The position numbers were made by a program, and so were the translations under genes. Source: Bifidobacterium dentium JCM 1195 = DSM 20436 (lineage in GTDB: Bacteria; Actinomycetota; Actinomycetes; Actinomycetales; Bifidobacteriaceae). Taken from it: a DNA stretch of 64,000 bases. Positions within the stretch are counted from its first letter, which is position 1; every line of letters starts with the position of its first letter. The notes beneath the pieces were generated by a model. It did no database searches and was not told the origin of the DNA. It was given only the letters and a program-made list of their open reading frames with translations. This document shows positions 7,860 through 15,470 of this stretch, one piece after another. Location of the stretch: positions 2,046,001 through 2,110,000 of the forward strand of contig NZ_AP012326.1 of the NCBI RefSeq assembly GCF_001042595.1, written 5' to 3'.

Positions 7860-8990
7860 TCAGCGGAAGGCTCCGCGCACATACTGCGCCGGATACGGCG
7901 CTTCCTCAACCGGCACGCCCAGCTTGTTCGCCGCGCGTAGCGGCCAATATGGATCCCGCAATGCCGCACGTCCGATTTCGATGGCATCCGCCTGCCCGGC
8001 TTTCAGCACCTTCTCCGCCTGCTTCGGTTTGGTGATGAGTCCCACCGCCGTCACCGGAACATCGGCACGTGAGCGAATCTGCTCGGAGAACGGCACTTGA
8101 TAGCCTGGCTTGACCGGAATGGTCACGTCGGGAATGAGACCGCCCGTGGATACATCCACCAGGTCAACCCCATGCTCCTTCAGCACCTTCGCCAAATCGA
8201 CGCTCTGATCAAGATCCCATCCGCCTGCAGCCCAGTCGGTGGCGGAAATACGCACCAACACCGGCATGTCGTCGGGAATGACGGTACGCACCGCATCCAC
8301 CACTTCGACCAGCATGCGAATACGGTTCTCGAAGCATCCGCCATATTCGTCCTCACGTTCGTTGATCAGCGGATCAAGGAATTGCGACAGCAGATAGCCG
8401 TGGGCCGCGTGGATCTGCACCGCGTCGAAACCGATGGCATACGCACGCCATGCGGCATCGCGGAACTGCGCCACGATCGCATGGATTTCGTCCACGCTCA
8501 ATGCACGCGGGGTACGCAGCGATCCGTATGCGTTCGCGCTCGGGCATACGGTCTGCCATCCGCCGAATTCCTCCGGCACGCTCTCATCGTCGAATCCTAC
8601 GGCGAAGCAACCGGTGGAGGCCTTGCGACCCGCATGGTTGAGTTGCACGGCCATGGTCGCACCGGCGGCCTTGGCATCCGCCACGATCCATCGCCATGCT
8701 TCCATCTGATCGTCGCTCCACAATCCCAAGTCGCAGGGCGAGATACGTCCTTCCGGCGCCACGGCGGTGGTTTCCACGATGATCATGCCGAAACCGCCCA
8801 TGGCACGCGATACATAATGCTGGTAGTGGAATGGCGTAGGGAGGCCATCCTGTGCGAATGCCGAATACGTGTCCATCGGCGGCAACCAGATGCGATTACG
8901 CATGGTCACTCCGCGCAGGGTCATCGGTTCGAACAGCCGCACCGAACCCTTCTTCTTGCCTTTTTTCTTGGTTTTCTCGCCGTCGCCCAT
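7860..8990 (-). CDS. NADH:flavin oxidoreductase of the old yellow enzyme family (YqjM-like)
   Basis: The 376-residue protein has the FMN-binding TIM barrel of old yellow enzymes. VQLNHAGRKA, the substrate-binding pair in IHAAHGYLLSQFLDP, the following DEYGG-ENR motif, and the C-terminal FMN phosphate loop IEIGRAALRDPYW all match the thermophilic-like YqjM group. Such enzymes reduce activated C=C bonds with NAD(P)H. Where YqjM has its redox-tuning cysteine in PMCMYS, this protein has PMDTYS with Asp40. The N-terminus carries a lysine-rich tail (KTKKKGKKKG) not seen in the Bacillus enzyme. ATG 8990 follows GAGAGGCGG. The natural substrate is unknown. Confidence 0.85.
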   Translation of the reverse strand: MGDGEKTKKKGKKKGSVRLFEPMTLRGVTMRNRIWLPPMDTYSAFAQDGLPTPFHYQHYVSRAMGGFGMIIVETTAVAPEGRISPCDLGLWSDDQMEAWRWIVADAKAAGATMAVQLNHAGRKASTGCFAVGFDDESVPEEFGGWQTVCPSANAYGSLRTPRALSVDEIHAIVAQFRDAAWRAYAIGFDAVQIHAAHGYLLSQFLDPLINEREDEYGGCFENRIRMLVEVVDAVRTVIPDDMPVLVRISATDWAAGGWDLDQSVDLAKVLKEHGVDLVDVSTGGLIPDVTIPVKPGYQVPFSEQIRSRADVPVTAVGLITKPKQAEKVLKAGQADAIEIGRAALRDPYWPLRAANKLGVPVEEAPYPAQYVRGAFR

Positions 8991-9088
8991 GATTCCGCCT
9001 CTCTCGCTCGCACAGCATCACCGTTCGGATTATGATGATTGCCAAAGTCCTGCCGGCAATCCACCCGGCATTACCTGCATTCTAAGCA

Positions 9089-9116
9089 GAACGCCCGCCG
9101 GTTGGGGCTGGCGTTC
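9089..9116 (-). terminator. weak hairpin after the penicillin-binding protein gene
   Basis: GAACGCC and GGCGTTC form a 7-bp stem about a 14-base loop, followed on the minus strand by TGCTTAG. It lies in the spacer between the oxidoreductase start and the penicillin-binding protein stop, and is only a weak terminator candidate. Confidence 0.3.
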
Positions 9117-9132
9117 ATGGACTGTTCACTTT

Positions 9133-9162
9133 CACCAAGCAATATCGCACCAAGCAATATCG
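9133..9162. repeat. 15-bp perfect tandem repeat
   Basis: CACCAAGCAATATCG occurs twice head to tail, at 9133-9147 and 9148-9162, just after the stop of the penicillin-binding protein gene. The copies are identical. No function is visible; such short tandem units can vary in copy number between strains. Confidence 0.85.
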
Positions 9163-9171
9163 GCATGGTGA

Positions 9172-11460
9172 CTATTGTTCCTGCTGATTGGCATCCTGCT
9201 GAGCCTGGGCCTGTTGCTCGGTCTGCTGCTGTGACTCAGTCTGCTGCTCAGTCTGTGACTGAGTCTGCGTCGTCTTCTGCTGCAGTGTGGAGGAGGCGCT
9301 CTTCGCCGTGATGTACTGTGCCGCGGGTTGTCCGTAATCGTTATCCATCGGAGCGTTGATCGCCGCCAGATAGGTGTTCATGAACTCCTTCCAGGCCGGG
9401 GTGGCGATGTACATGCCGTACCAGTTCGAATGGTATACGCCGTTGATGGTCTTGTAGTCGAAGGTGTTGTGAATCGGATCCTGCGCGTCGGCTACGGCCA
9501 CGAATGCGGCCACCTGATTCGGCACGAAGCCTGCCGTGGTCATCACCGTGTTCTCGTTCGTACCGGTCTTCGCAAAGGTCTTGCGGCCGCCGTCGAGCTG
9601 CGTGGTGGCAGCCTCGCCGCCCGAGACCACGACACCTTGGTTCAGGGCGTATGCGGTGGTCTGTGCGATTTCCGAGCTGATTGCCTGATGGCAATTCGCG
9701 GATGGCACCTTCACATCGGAGCCGCTGCGATCGGTCACCTTGGTGATGGCGATAGGCGTGCATTCCACGCCGTTGGCGCCAAGCGTGGCGTACACGTTCG
9801 CCATGGTGAGCGGCGATGCCTGCACGGTACCGATGGTCATTGGCGGCTGGAACGAATTCGCCGAATAGATGTCGGTGGCGTTCGCGGTCGCGTTATGGTA
9901 ACCCATCTGCTTGGCGGCGTCCGCGATGGAACACAAGCCGATCGTCGAGGCCATCGAGGCCTGCGTGGTGTTGTGGGATTTGATCAGACCCTGCAACGGG
10001 GTTTCCGGTGAGGTGGTGCCGCCGCCGGAGTTCTGTACGCTCCATGCACGACCGGTGAAGTAGTAGTCGTTGCAGCTGAACTTCGACATCGCATAGCTCG
10101 TGGAGGTGACCAGCGACTCGTTGATGGAATGGCCTTGTTGCATCCAGGCCACCAAGTTGATCGGCTTCCATGTGGAACCGACGTTGAAGCCCATGCCGCC
10201 GCCGTCTTCCTCGTCGACCATGTAGTTCATCGAAGTCTTGGTCTCGTCGTTCTTTGCGTCATCGGTCGCGTCATAGGTGCGGTTGATGCCGAATGCCAAT
10301 ATCTCGCCCGTACCGGGTTTTATGGCCGCTATCATCACTTCGAAGCCGGTCGGATCATCGGCAGGCACGGTGTCGTTCGCCGCCTTCATGGCAGCATCGT
10401 TGGCGTTCTGGTCGAGCGTGGTCACGATCTTCAGGCCGCCTTCCTTCAGCAGCTTTTCTCGTGCCTCGCTATCCTTGCCGAAGGCCTTGTTCTTCAGAAT
10501 CTGATTGACCACGTATGAGCAGAAGAAGCCGGTGTTGTTGGCGGCCGCCTGGCATCCGGAGCTGACATCCTGAATGTTCAGCGTATCCTTCAGGGGCGTG
10601 TTGACGGCTTCCTTGTATTCCTTCTCACTGGAGATGAATCCTTGGTCGTACATCAGCTTGAGCACGATGTTGCGCTGATTCTCGGCCTCTTCCTGATTGG
10701 CTTCCACGGAAGGGTCGAAGTTCTGAGGATTCTTGGTGATTGCCGCAATGGTCGCCGCCTGCACCACGTTCAGGTCGGCGGCGGATACGTTGAAATAGCG
10801 TTTTGCGGCCATTTCGACGCCGCATAGGCTGTTGCGGCCGAACTGCGCGATGTTGAGATAGCCCTGCAGAATTTCCGCCTTGGAATACTTCTTCTCGATC
10901 TGCACCGCGATGAGCATCTCTCGCAGCTTACGTGCGATGGTATCTTCGGATGCGTGGTATTCGGCGATCGGATCGTCATCCTCTCGGGCTTGCGTGGCCA
11001 GCACGTTCTTCACATACTGCTGGGTCAGGGTCGAACCGCCCTGCTGGTCGCCGCCCTTGAGATACGTCTGCACGAATGCGCGGAGTACGCCCTGTACGTC
11101 CACGCCGGAATGGTCGAAGAATCGTTTGTCCTCGCGGGCCACGACCGCCTGCTGCATGGCCTTGGAAATCTTCTTGAGCGGCACCACTTCGCGATTCTGC
11201 GTATAGAAATCGGCGAATTCGGTTTTGCCGTCGTTGTAGTAGAAGGTGGAGCGCTGTGGAAGGCTGGTCACATCGAAATCAATGCCCTCCACCGTCAGTG
11301 ACGGAATCACCGCCTTGGCCACGCTGTTCGCTCCAAGCACGGCAGGCAGGAGGAACACACTGGTCGCCACGCCGCCACCCACGCATAGCGTGATGTAGGC
11401 GAGCACCAGTGTAAGCACACGTCGAGCAGTCAAAGTCTTCTTCTTGGGCATGTTGCCCAT
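9172..11460 (-). CDS. class A penicillin-binding protein (transglycosylase/transpeptidase)
   Basis: The 762-residue bifunctional enzyme polymerises and cross-links peptidoglycan outside the membrane. A basic cytoplasmic tail and one membrane segment (about 14-45) lead into the GT51 domain, with EDKRFFDHSGVD from Glu110 and GGSTLTQQYVKN from 141. The transpeptidase domain has Ser429-Thr-Trp-Lys432, Ser495-His-Asn497 and Lys631-Thr-Gly633, so both activities look intact. The C-terminus ends in a Gln/Thr-rich tail of about 40 residues. The ATG at 11460 lacks a good ribosome site, and Met4 is an alternative start. It is monocistronic, next to a Crp-type regulator. Confidence 0.92.
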   Translation of the reverse strand: MGNMPKKKTLTARRVLTLVLAYITLCVGGGVATSVFLLPAVLGANSVAKAVIPSLTVEGIDFDVTSLPQRSTFYYNDGKTEFADFYTQNREVVPLKKISKAMQQAVVAREDKRFFDHSGVDVQGVLRAFVQTYLKGGDQQGGSTLTQQYVKNVLATQAREDDDPIAEYHASEDTIARKLREMLIAVQIEKKYSKAEILQGYLNIAQFGRNSLCGVEMAAKRYFNVSAADLNVVQAATIAAITKNPQNFDPSVEANQEEAENQRNIVLKLMYDQGFISSEKEYKEAVNTPLKDTLNIQDVSSGCQAAANNTGFFCSYVVNQILKNKAFGKDSEAREKLLKEGGLKIVTTLDQNANDAAMKAANDTVPADDPTGFEVMIAAIKPGTGEILAFGINRTYDATDDAKNDETKTSMNYMVDEEDGGGMGFNVGSTWKPINLVAWMQQGHSINESLVTSTSYAMSKFSCNDYYFTGRAWSVQNSGGGTTSPETPLQGLIKSHNTTQASMASTIGLCSIADAAKQMGYHNATANATDIYSANSFQPPMTIGTVQASPLTMANVYATLGANGVECTPIAITKVTDRSGSDVKVPSANCHQAISSEIAQTTAYALNQGVVVSGGEAATTQLDGGRKTFAKTGTNENTVMTTAGFVPNQVAAFVAVADAQDPIHNTFDYKTINGVYHSNWYGMYIATPAWKEFMNTYLAAINAPMDNDYGQPAAQYITAKSASSTLQQKTTQTQSQTEQQTESQQQTEQQAQAQQDANQQEQ

Positions 11461-11565
11461 TCTAAAGTGGCGGGTATACTAATCAACTCCACGCCCATAG
11501 CCGTCACGTGTTCATCACATACCGGCTCTAATCTCAAAAAATACTGAAAACAAGCCGAAAGACCG

Positions 11566-12285
11566 TTACCTTCGTGACCTGCGGATCAGCATGCCCGGCT
11601 GATAGATGACGATCGACCGACCTTCACGCGCGATCCACCCACGATTGGCGAAATCCATGAGCGCCTTGTTCACCGTTTCACGCGAGGAGCCGACCAGTTG
11701 GGCCATTTCCTCCTGTGTCAGATCATGCGGCACCTTCAGACCCGCCTCCACCGGTTCGCCGAACCGCGAGGCCAGATTCAGCAAGGTCTTCGCCAACCGG
11801 CCGGGAACGTCCATGAACACCAGATCGGAGATGCGCTCGTTATTGTCGCGCATACGATGTGCCAGCACCTGCAGCATATCCACGGCCACGCGCGGATGCT
11901 CATCGAGCCAGGCGAACAGCGCATCGTGCTCCAACCAGACCACCCGCGTGCCGTTCGTCATCGCCACCGCGGAGGCCGTACGTGGTCCGCCATGCGGGTC
12001 GAAGACCGGAATCTCGCCCAGCAGTTCACCGTATGCATGGATGCTCAGCAACTGCACGCGCTTGTCGGAGGATTGTCTGATCAGCTTGACGCGGCCCTCT
12101 TCCAGCACATACATGCGGTGGTCGGTATCGCCTTCGCGGAAGATGAAATCGCCTTTGCCGTATTCCGCATGCTGCAGATGCGGCAGTAGCTCCTCGGCCT
12201 CGTCTTTGGAGACCTGTTTGAACAGTGCGGTGTGCAGCAGCGTCGTGCTTTCGTCGTAGATCCCGTTCGGCGTAACCACACCCAT
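11566..12285 (-). CDS. Crp/Fnr-family transcriptional regulator
   Basis: The 239-residue protein has an N-terminal cyclic-nucleotide-binding-type beta barrel (FREGDTDHRMYVLEEGRVKLI; GELLGEIPVF; PRTASAVA) and a C-terminal helix-turn-helix with LTQEEMAQLVGSSRETVNKAL. The layout and length match the actinobacterial GlxR/Crp group, which act as global regulators of carbon metabolism. The barrel has the GELLGE and PRTASA elements expected for phosphate contact, but cAMP binding is an inference. The frame opens at 12321, yet ATG 12285 has GGAGGTG five bases upstream and is the better start. Confidence 0.88.
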   Translation of the reverse strand: MGVVTPNGIYDESTTLLHTALFKQVSKDEAEELLPHLQHAEYGKGDFIFREGDTDHRMYVLEEGRVKLIRQSSDKRVQLLSIHAYGELLGEIPVFDPHGGPRTASAVAMTNGTRVVWLEHDALFAWLDEHPRVAVDMLQVLAHRMRDNNERISDLVFMDVPGRLAKTLLNLASRFGEPVEAGLKVPHDLTQEEMAQLVGSSRETVNKALMDFANRGWIAREGRSIVIYQPGMLIRRSRR

Positions 12286-12287
12286 CG

Positions 12288-12336
12288 CACCTCCATCTCC
12301 GATCGGATCGCCCTCGACCATTCGCGCTATATTGTA
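12288..12336 (-). promoter_or_regulatory. promoter and ribosome site of the Crp-type gene
   Basis: TACAAT on the minus strand (12336-12331) lies inside the last codons of the upstream lipoate ligase gene. It gives a leader of about 40 bases with GGAGGTG (12294-12288) in front of ATG 12285. This supports the shorter start and separate transcription from the lipoate ligase gene. Confidence 0.5.
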
Positions 12337-13400
12337 ACGCGCCTGGCCGCGGCAATCAGATGATTCACCACCACATCACGGCTCATGCCGGTCTGCGAGC
12401 GCATCGGATCGACGCGCTTCACCGCTGATTTCACGGCTTTATCCGACATCTTCTCGCGTGACACGTGCAACACGCGCATCATTTTTTCGCCGTCGATGTC
12501 ATAGGCGAGCGTCACATGATGCAGTATCGCGCCGGGGCCAGTATCGATCGGGGGGAACCTGCGCTGCGCCGCTCCGCCGATCTTGCCGTATTGCGATGCG
12601 ATGTCGTTCAATCCGGTGAACCGCACGTCCAGACCAAGTTCGCGCAGTGCCGTGACAAGCCAATAGTCACACAGCCTATAGGAGTCCTCGATGCTCACGC
12701 CTTTGGCGAAATCCAGCGGCGCGTACAGCGAGTAGGTGATGGTGTTGCCCGGTTCGATGAACATCGCGCCGCCACCGGTGCATCGTCGCACTATCTGGAT
12801 GCCTTCGGCTTGTGCGGCCTGCTCGTTGACCTCGTCCGGCAATGATTGGAATCGGCCGATCACCACGGCCGGAGCGGCCCATTCCCAGATGCGCAGGGTC
12901 GCTTTGCGACTGCCTGCCGCCACTTCGCGGGCCCATTGCAGGTCCGTGTCCATCTGTTCCTGCGGGCTGCATGGTGCATCATGCAGGACCGTTGGCTTGA
13001 GACTGCGCCATCTCGCCGCGCATTCCACTGCCGTCAGCTCGCCGAATTCGTCGCCCGTCGAAGTGTGATGCGATGCCCGCGACGATGCGATTCGCGGCAG
13101 TGACGTTTGCGATGCCCGCTCTTGGGGAACGGGGTCATCTTGCGTAACGGCCCTGCGAAAGGCCGTTTCAATTCCCTGCATGGTCATGCCGACCAGTGCA
13201 ACGTCCGGATATTGTTGCGGAATGCCGCGGATCGACCGTCCCGCGACTAACGTCCGTTCGATATCAAGCAGCATCTCATGGGCACGATCCTCATTGCCGT
13301 CAATGAAAAAATCGCCGTCGATATGGCAGTACCCATCACGAAGCCGGGCGGTAACCCCCACGAGTTTACCGCCCGGCTGCTTGTATACGCCTCTGCCCAT
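12327..13400 (-). CDS. lplA: lipoate-protein ligase with N-terminal accessory domain
   Basis: The product (357 residues) attaches lipoate to the lysine of lipoyl-domain proteins. The catalytic biotin/lipoate ligase fold occupies about 115-330, with Arg205-Arg206 and TGGGA at 208-212, ITYSLYAPLDF, and the catalytic Lys273 in YGKIGGAAQ. Residues 1-85 (YKQPGGKLVGV, then HIDGDFFIDG) look like the LplB/LplA accessory domain, which in E. coli LplA follows the catalytic domain; here it comes first. ATG 13400 shares one base with the TM2 gene's TGA, so translation is probably coupled. The only lipoyl acceptor visible in this window is GcvH. Confidence 0.83.
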   Translation of the reverse strand: MGRGVYKQPGGKLVGVTARLRDGYCHIDGDFFIDGNEDRAHEMLLDIERTLVAGRSIRGIPQQYPDVALVGMTMQGIETAFRRAVTQDDPVPQERASQTSLPRIASSRASHHTSTGDEFGELTAVECAARWRSLKPTVLHDAPCSPQEQMDTDLQWAREVAAGSRKATLRIWEWAAPAVVIGRFQSLPDEVNEQAAQAEGIQIVRRCTGGGAMFIEPGNTITYSLYAPLDFAKGVSIEDSYRLCDYWLVTALRELGLDVRFTGLNDIASQYGKIGGAAQRRFPPIDTGPGAILHHVTLAYDIDGEKMMRVLHVSREKMSDKAVKSAVKRVDPMRSQTGMSRDVVVNHLIAAARRVTI

Positions 13401-14137
13401 CAATCGCGCAGCTCTACGCCGCGACCGTCGCGGTGCCACGGGGAACCGATGTCGGAGCACAGAATCAGAATGCCTTCGACAAGGCCCCAGATGCTGGCCA
13501 CTACCGGTCCGATGAGGATGATCCATCCGACCACCGTCAGCAGTAGCTGCACAACGGCCTTGGTGGTGTTGCCGAGATAGAAATTGTGGATGCCCAGACT
13601 GCCCAGGAAAATGCCGAGCAGGCCGGCCACGATCTTCTGGCGGGGCACGTATCCCGGAGGCAACGGCTGGCCGTTCGGCTGATAGTACTGCTGTGCATAC
13701 GGGTTCGGCTGAGTGTAGTTCGGCTGTCCATAGCCCTGCTGCGCGTATGCGTTCTGCTGGGTGTATGCGTTCGGCTGCGTATACCCGTTCTGTTGGGCGT
13801 TCGGGTCATAGGCCGACTGGCCCGTCTGCCCGGACTGCGCATAATAGGAGCCGTTCTGTCCGTAAGCCTGGCCGGATTGCTGCCCATAGGAACCGTATGA
13901 GCCATACGTTCCATCCGCGGTTTGGCCGTAGCTCTGCTGTGCGGAGGACTGCTGCCCGTAGGAACCATAGTCGGCGGCCGGCTGCGTGTTCGTGGTCTGG
14001 CTATGGTCGGCGGCCGGCTGTTCGGCACCGTATTGGCTGTAGCTCGACTGCGAATCGTTTGATGGGGTCGATCCGTCAGCCGAAGCGGAACCATTGATGT
14101 GGTCGGGGTTGGTGAAATTAGTGTTGTCGTCGTTCAT
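13400..14137 (-). CDS. TM2-domain membrane protein with Tyr/Gln-rich N-terminal region
   Basis: This 245-residue protein has a low-complexity N-terminal region (about 1-165) of Tyr, Gln, Gly, Ser and Asn, with loose YGQQS, YGSYG and NAYTQQ repeats. A C-terminal TM2 domain follows (VAGLLGIFLGSLGIHNFYLG, then a second helix ending before the SDIGSPWHRDG tail). TM2 proteins have two membrane helices and no settled bacterial function. The start lacks a Shine-Dalgarno, but GATATT lies eight bases upstream, fitting a leaderless mRNA. The stop overlaps the lipoate ligase start; whether this means a shared role is unknown. Confidence 0.8.
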   Translation of the reverse strand: MNDDNTNFTNPDHINGSASADGSTPSNDSQSSYSQYGAEQPAADHSQTTNTQPAADYGSYGQQSSAQQSYGQTADGTYGSYGSYGQQSGQAYGQNGSYYAQSGQTGQSAYDPNAQQNGYTQPNAYTQQNAYAQQGYGQPNYTQPNPYAQQYYQPNGQPLPPGYVPRQKIVAGLLGIFLGSLGIHNFYLGNTTKAVVQLLLTVVGWIILIGPVVASIWGLVEGILILCSDIGSPWHRDGRGVELRD

Positions 14138-14212
14138 GGTTCAACAATATCGCATAAATCGTATGGCTACCTTGGCGACTTCCCCGAAAAGCCCCTGAGT
14201 CATCCCTGAAAA

Positions 14213-14252
14213 AATGTTCCCTCCGACGAGTGGCGCCGTCGGAGGGAACATT
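14213..14252 (-). terminator. rho-independent terminator of leuB
   Basis: A perfect 16-bp stem (14213-14228 with 14237-14252) with an 8-base loop begins 15 bases after the leuB stop. It is followed on the minus strand by a run of Ts and then CAGGG. Confidence 0.88.
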
Positions 14253-14266
14253 CGCTATGAGCAGAC

Positions 14267-15307
14267 TTACATACGTGCCAGAATATCGCGGCCGACCTCG
14301 TCGGTGGAACGCGTGGTGGAACCCAGCTCCTCGATATCCGCTTCGACTGCGGTGTCGATGCGTGCGGCGGCCTCGTCGAAGCCGAGGTGGCGCAGCAGCA
14401 TGGCGGCCGACAGGATCGCAGCGGTCGGATTGGCCTTGTTCTGGCCTGCGATGTCCGGAGCGGAACCGTGGATCGGCTCGAACATCGACGGATACTCGTC
14501 GGAGGCGTTGATGCAACCGGAGGCGGAATAGCCCACGCCGCCTACCACGGCACCGGCTTCGTCGGTAATGATGTCACCGAACAGGTTGTCGGTCAGAATC
14601 ACGTCGAAACGGGACGGGTCGGATACCATGAAGATGGTGGTCGCGTCGATGTGCAGATAGTCGTGGGAGACTTCCGGATACTCCTCCGCCACCGTATTGA
14701 CGATGCGCTGCCACATGTCGCCCGCGTTGACGAGCACGTTCTTCTTGTGCACGAGCGTCACGTGCTTCCTGCGTTTCATGGCCAGCTGGAAGGCGTAGCG
14801 CACCACACGTTCCACGCCGTAAGCGGTGTTGATGGACACTTCGGTGGCCACTTCGTTCGGGGTGCCACGGCGGACCGCACCACCGGCACCGCAATACAGG
14901 CCTTCGGTGCCCTCACGCACCACCACGAAGTCGATGTCGCCCGGATCGGCGAGAGGCGAGGTCACGCCCTTGTACAGTTTGGAGGGGCGCAGGTTCACAT
15001 ACTGATCAAGATCGAAACGGAGTTTCAGAAGCAGGCCGCGCTCCAGAATGCCGGCCTTGATGCGCGGATCGCCGACGGCACCCAGCAGGATCGCGTCGGT
15101 CTTCTTGATGCGCTCCTCTTCCTCTTCCGGAAGGATCGCACCGTCACGCAGGTAGCGTTCCGCTCCCAGATCGAAGCGCTCATACTCGAATTCGGCGACG
15201 CCTTCGGCCGCCTTCTCCAGAGCCTTCTGGGCCCACGGGGTTACTTCCTTGCCGATGCCATCGCCCGGAATGACGGCGATGGTGTACTTCTTCGTTGTTT
15301 CACTCAT
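14267..15307 (-). CDS. leuB: 3-isopropylmalate dehydrogenase
   Basis: The 346-residue enzyme oxidises and decarboxylates 3-isopropylmalate to 2-oxoisocaproate in leucine synthesis, using NAD. Features are [11 protein letters not shown] at the N-terminus, the substrate-binding [17 protein letters not shown] with its arginines, the metal-binding aspartates in [14 protein letters not shown], and the adenine-binding [18 protein letters not shown]. It is a single gene with its own terminator. The start follows TAGAGT by eight bases without a ribosome site, so the mRNA is probably leaderless. The family also contains isocitrate and tartrate dehydrogenases, but the arginine motif and length favour LeuB. 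Confidence 0.93.
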   Translation of the reverse strand: MSETTKKYTIAVIPGDGIGKEVTPWAQKALEKAAEGVAEFEYERFDLGAERYLRDGAILPEEEEERIKKTDAILLGAVGDPRIKAGILERGLLLKLRFDLDQYVNLRPSKLYKGVTSPLADPGDIDFVVVREGTEGLYCGAGGAVRRGTPNEVATEVSINTAYGVERVVRYAFQLAMKRRKHVTLVHKKNVLVNAGDMWQRIVNTVAEEYPEVSHDYLHIDATTIFMVSDPSRFDVILTDNLFGDIITDEAGAVVGGVGYSASGCINASDEYPSMFEPIHGSAPDIAGQNKANPTAAILSAAMLLRHLGFDEAAARIDTAVEADIEELGSTTRSTDEVGRDILARM

Positions 15308-15315
15308 AGCACGCG

Positions 15316-15321
15316 ACTCTA
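15316..15321 (-). promoter_or_regulatory. -10 box of leuB, apparently leaderless
   Basis: TAGAGT ends eight bases before ATG 15307. The sequence from the box into the gene (CGCGTGC, start, GAGTGAAA) is nearly the same as at the ptrB start. Two copies of GCGAATCATGG (15382-15392, 15394-15404) lie further upstream. Confidence 0.45.
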
Positions 15322-15470
15322 CTCAGCGATTCATGCTTCGAACCGGAACCGCTCAGCAAGTGGACATCCGCCCGTCACACGGCGAATCATGGCGCGAATC
15401 ATGGGCGAATCCAAAGATGGTCCAGTTGATCCGGGCGGATATGGGCGGCCTGAGGCCGCCTAGGCTGCGA

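Noticed and set aside
14387..15463. A 358-codon plus-strand frame opposite leuB
   Set aside because: It is fully antisense to a well-supported leuB, is His/Arg/Val-rich in the way high-GC shadow frames are, and has no ribosome site.
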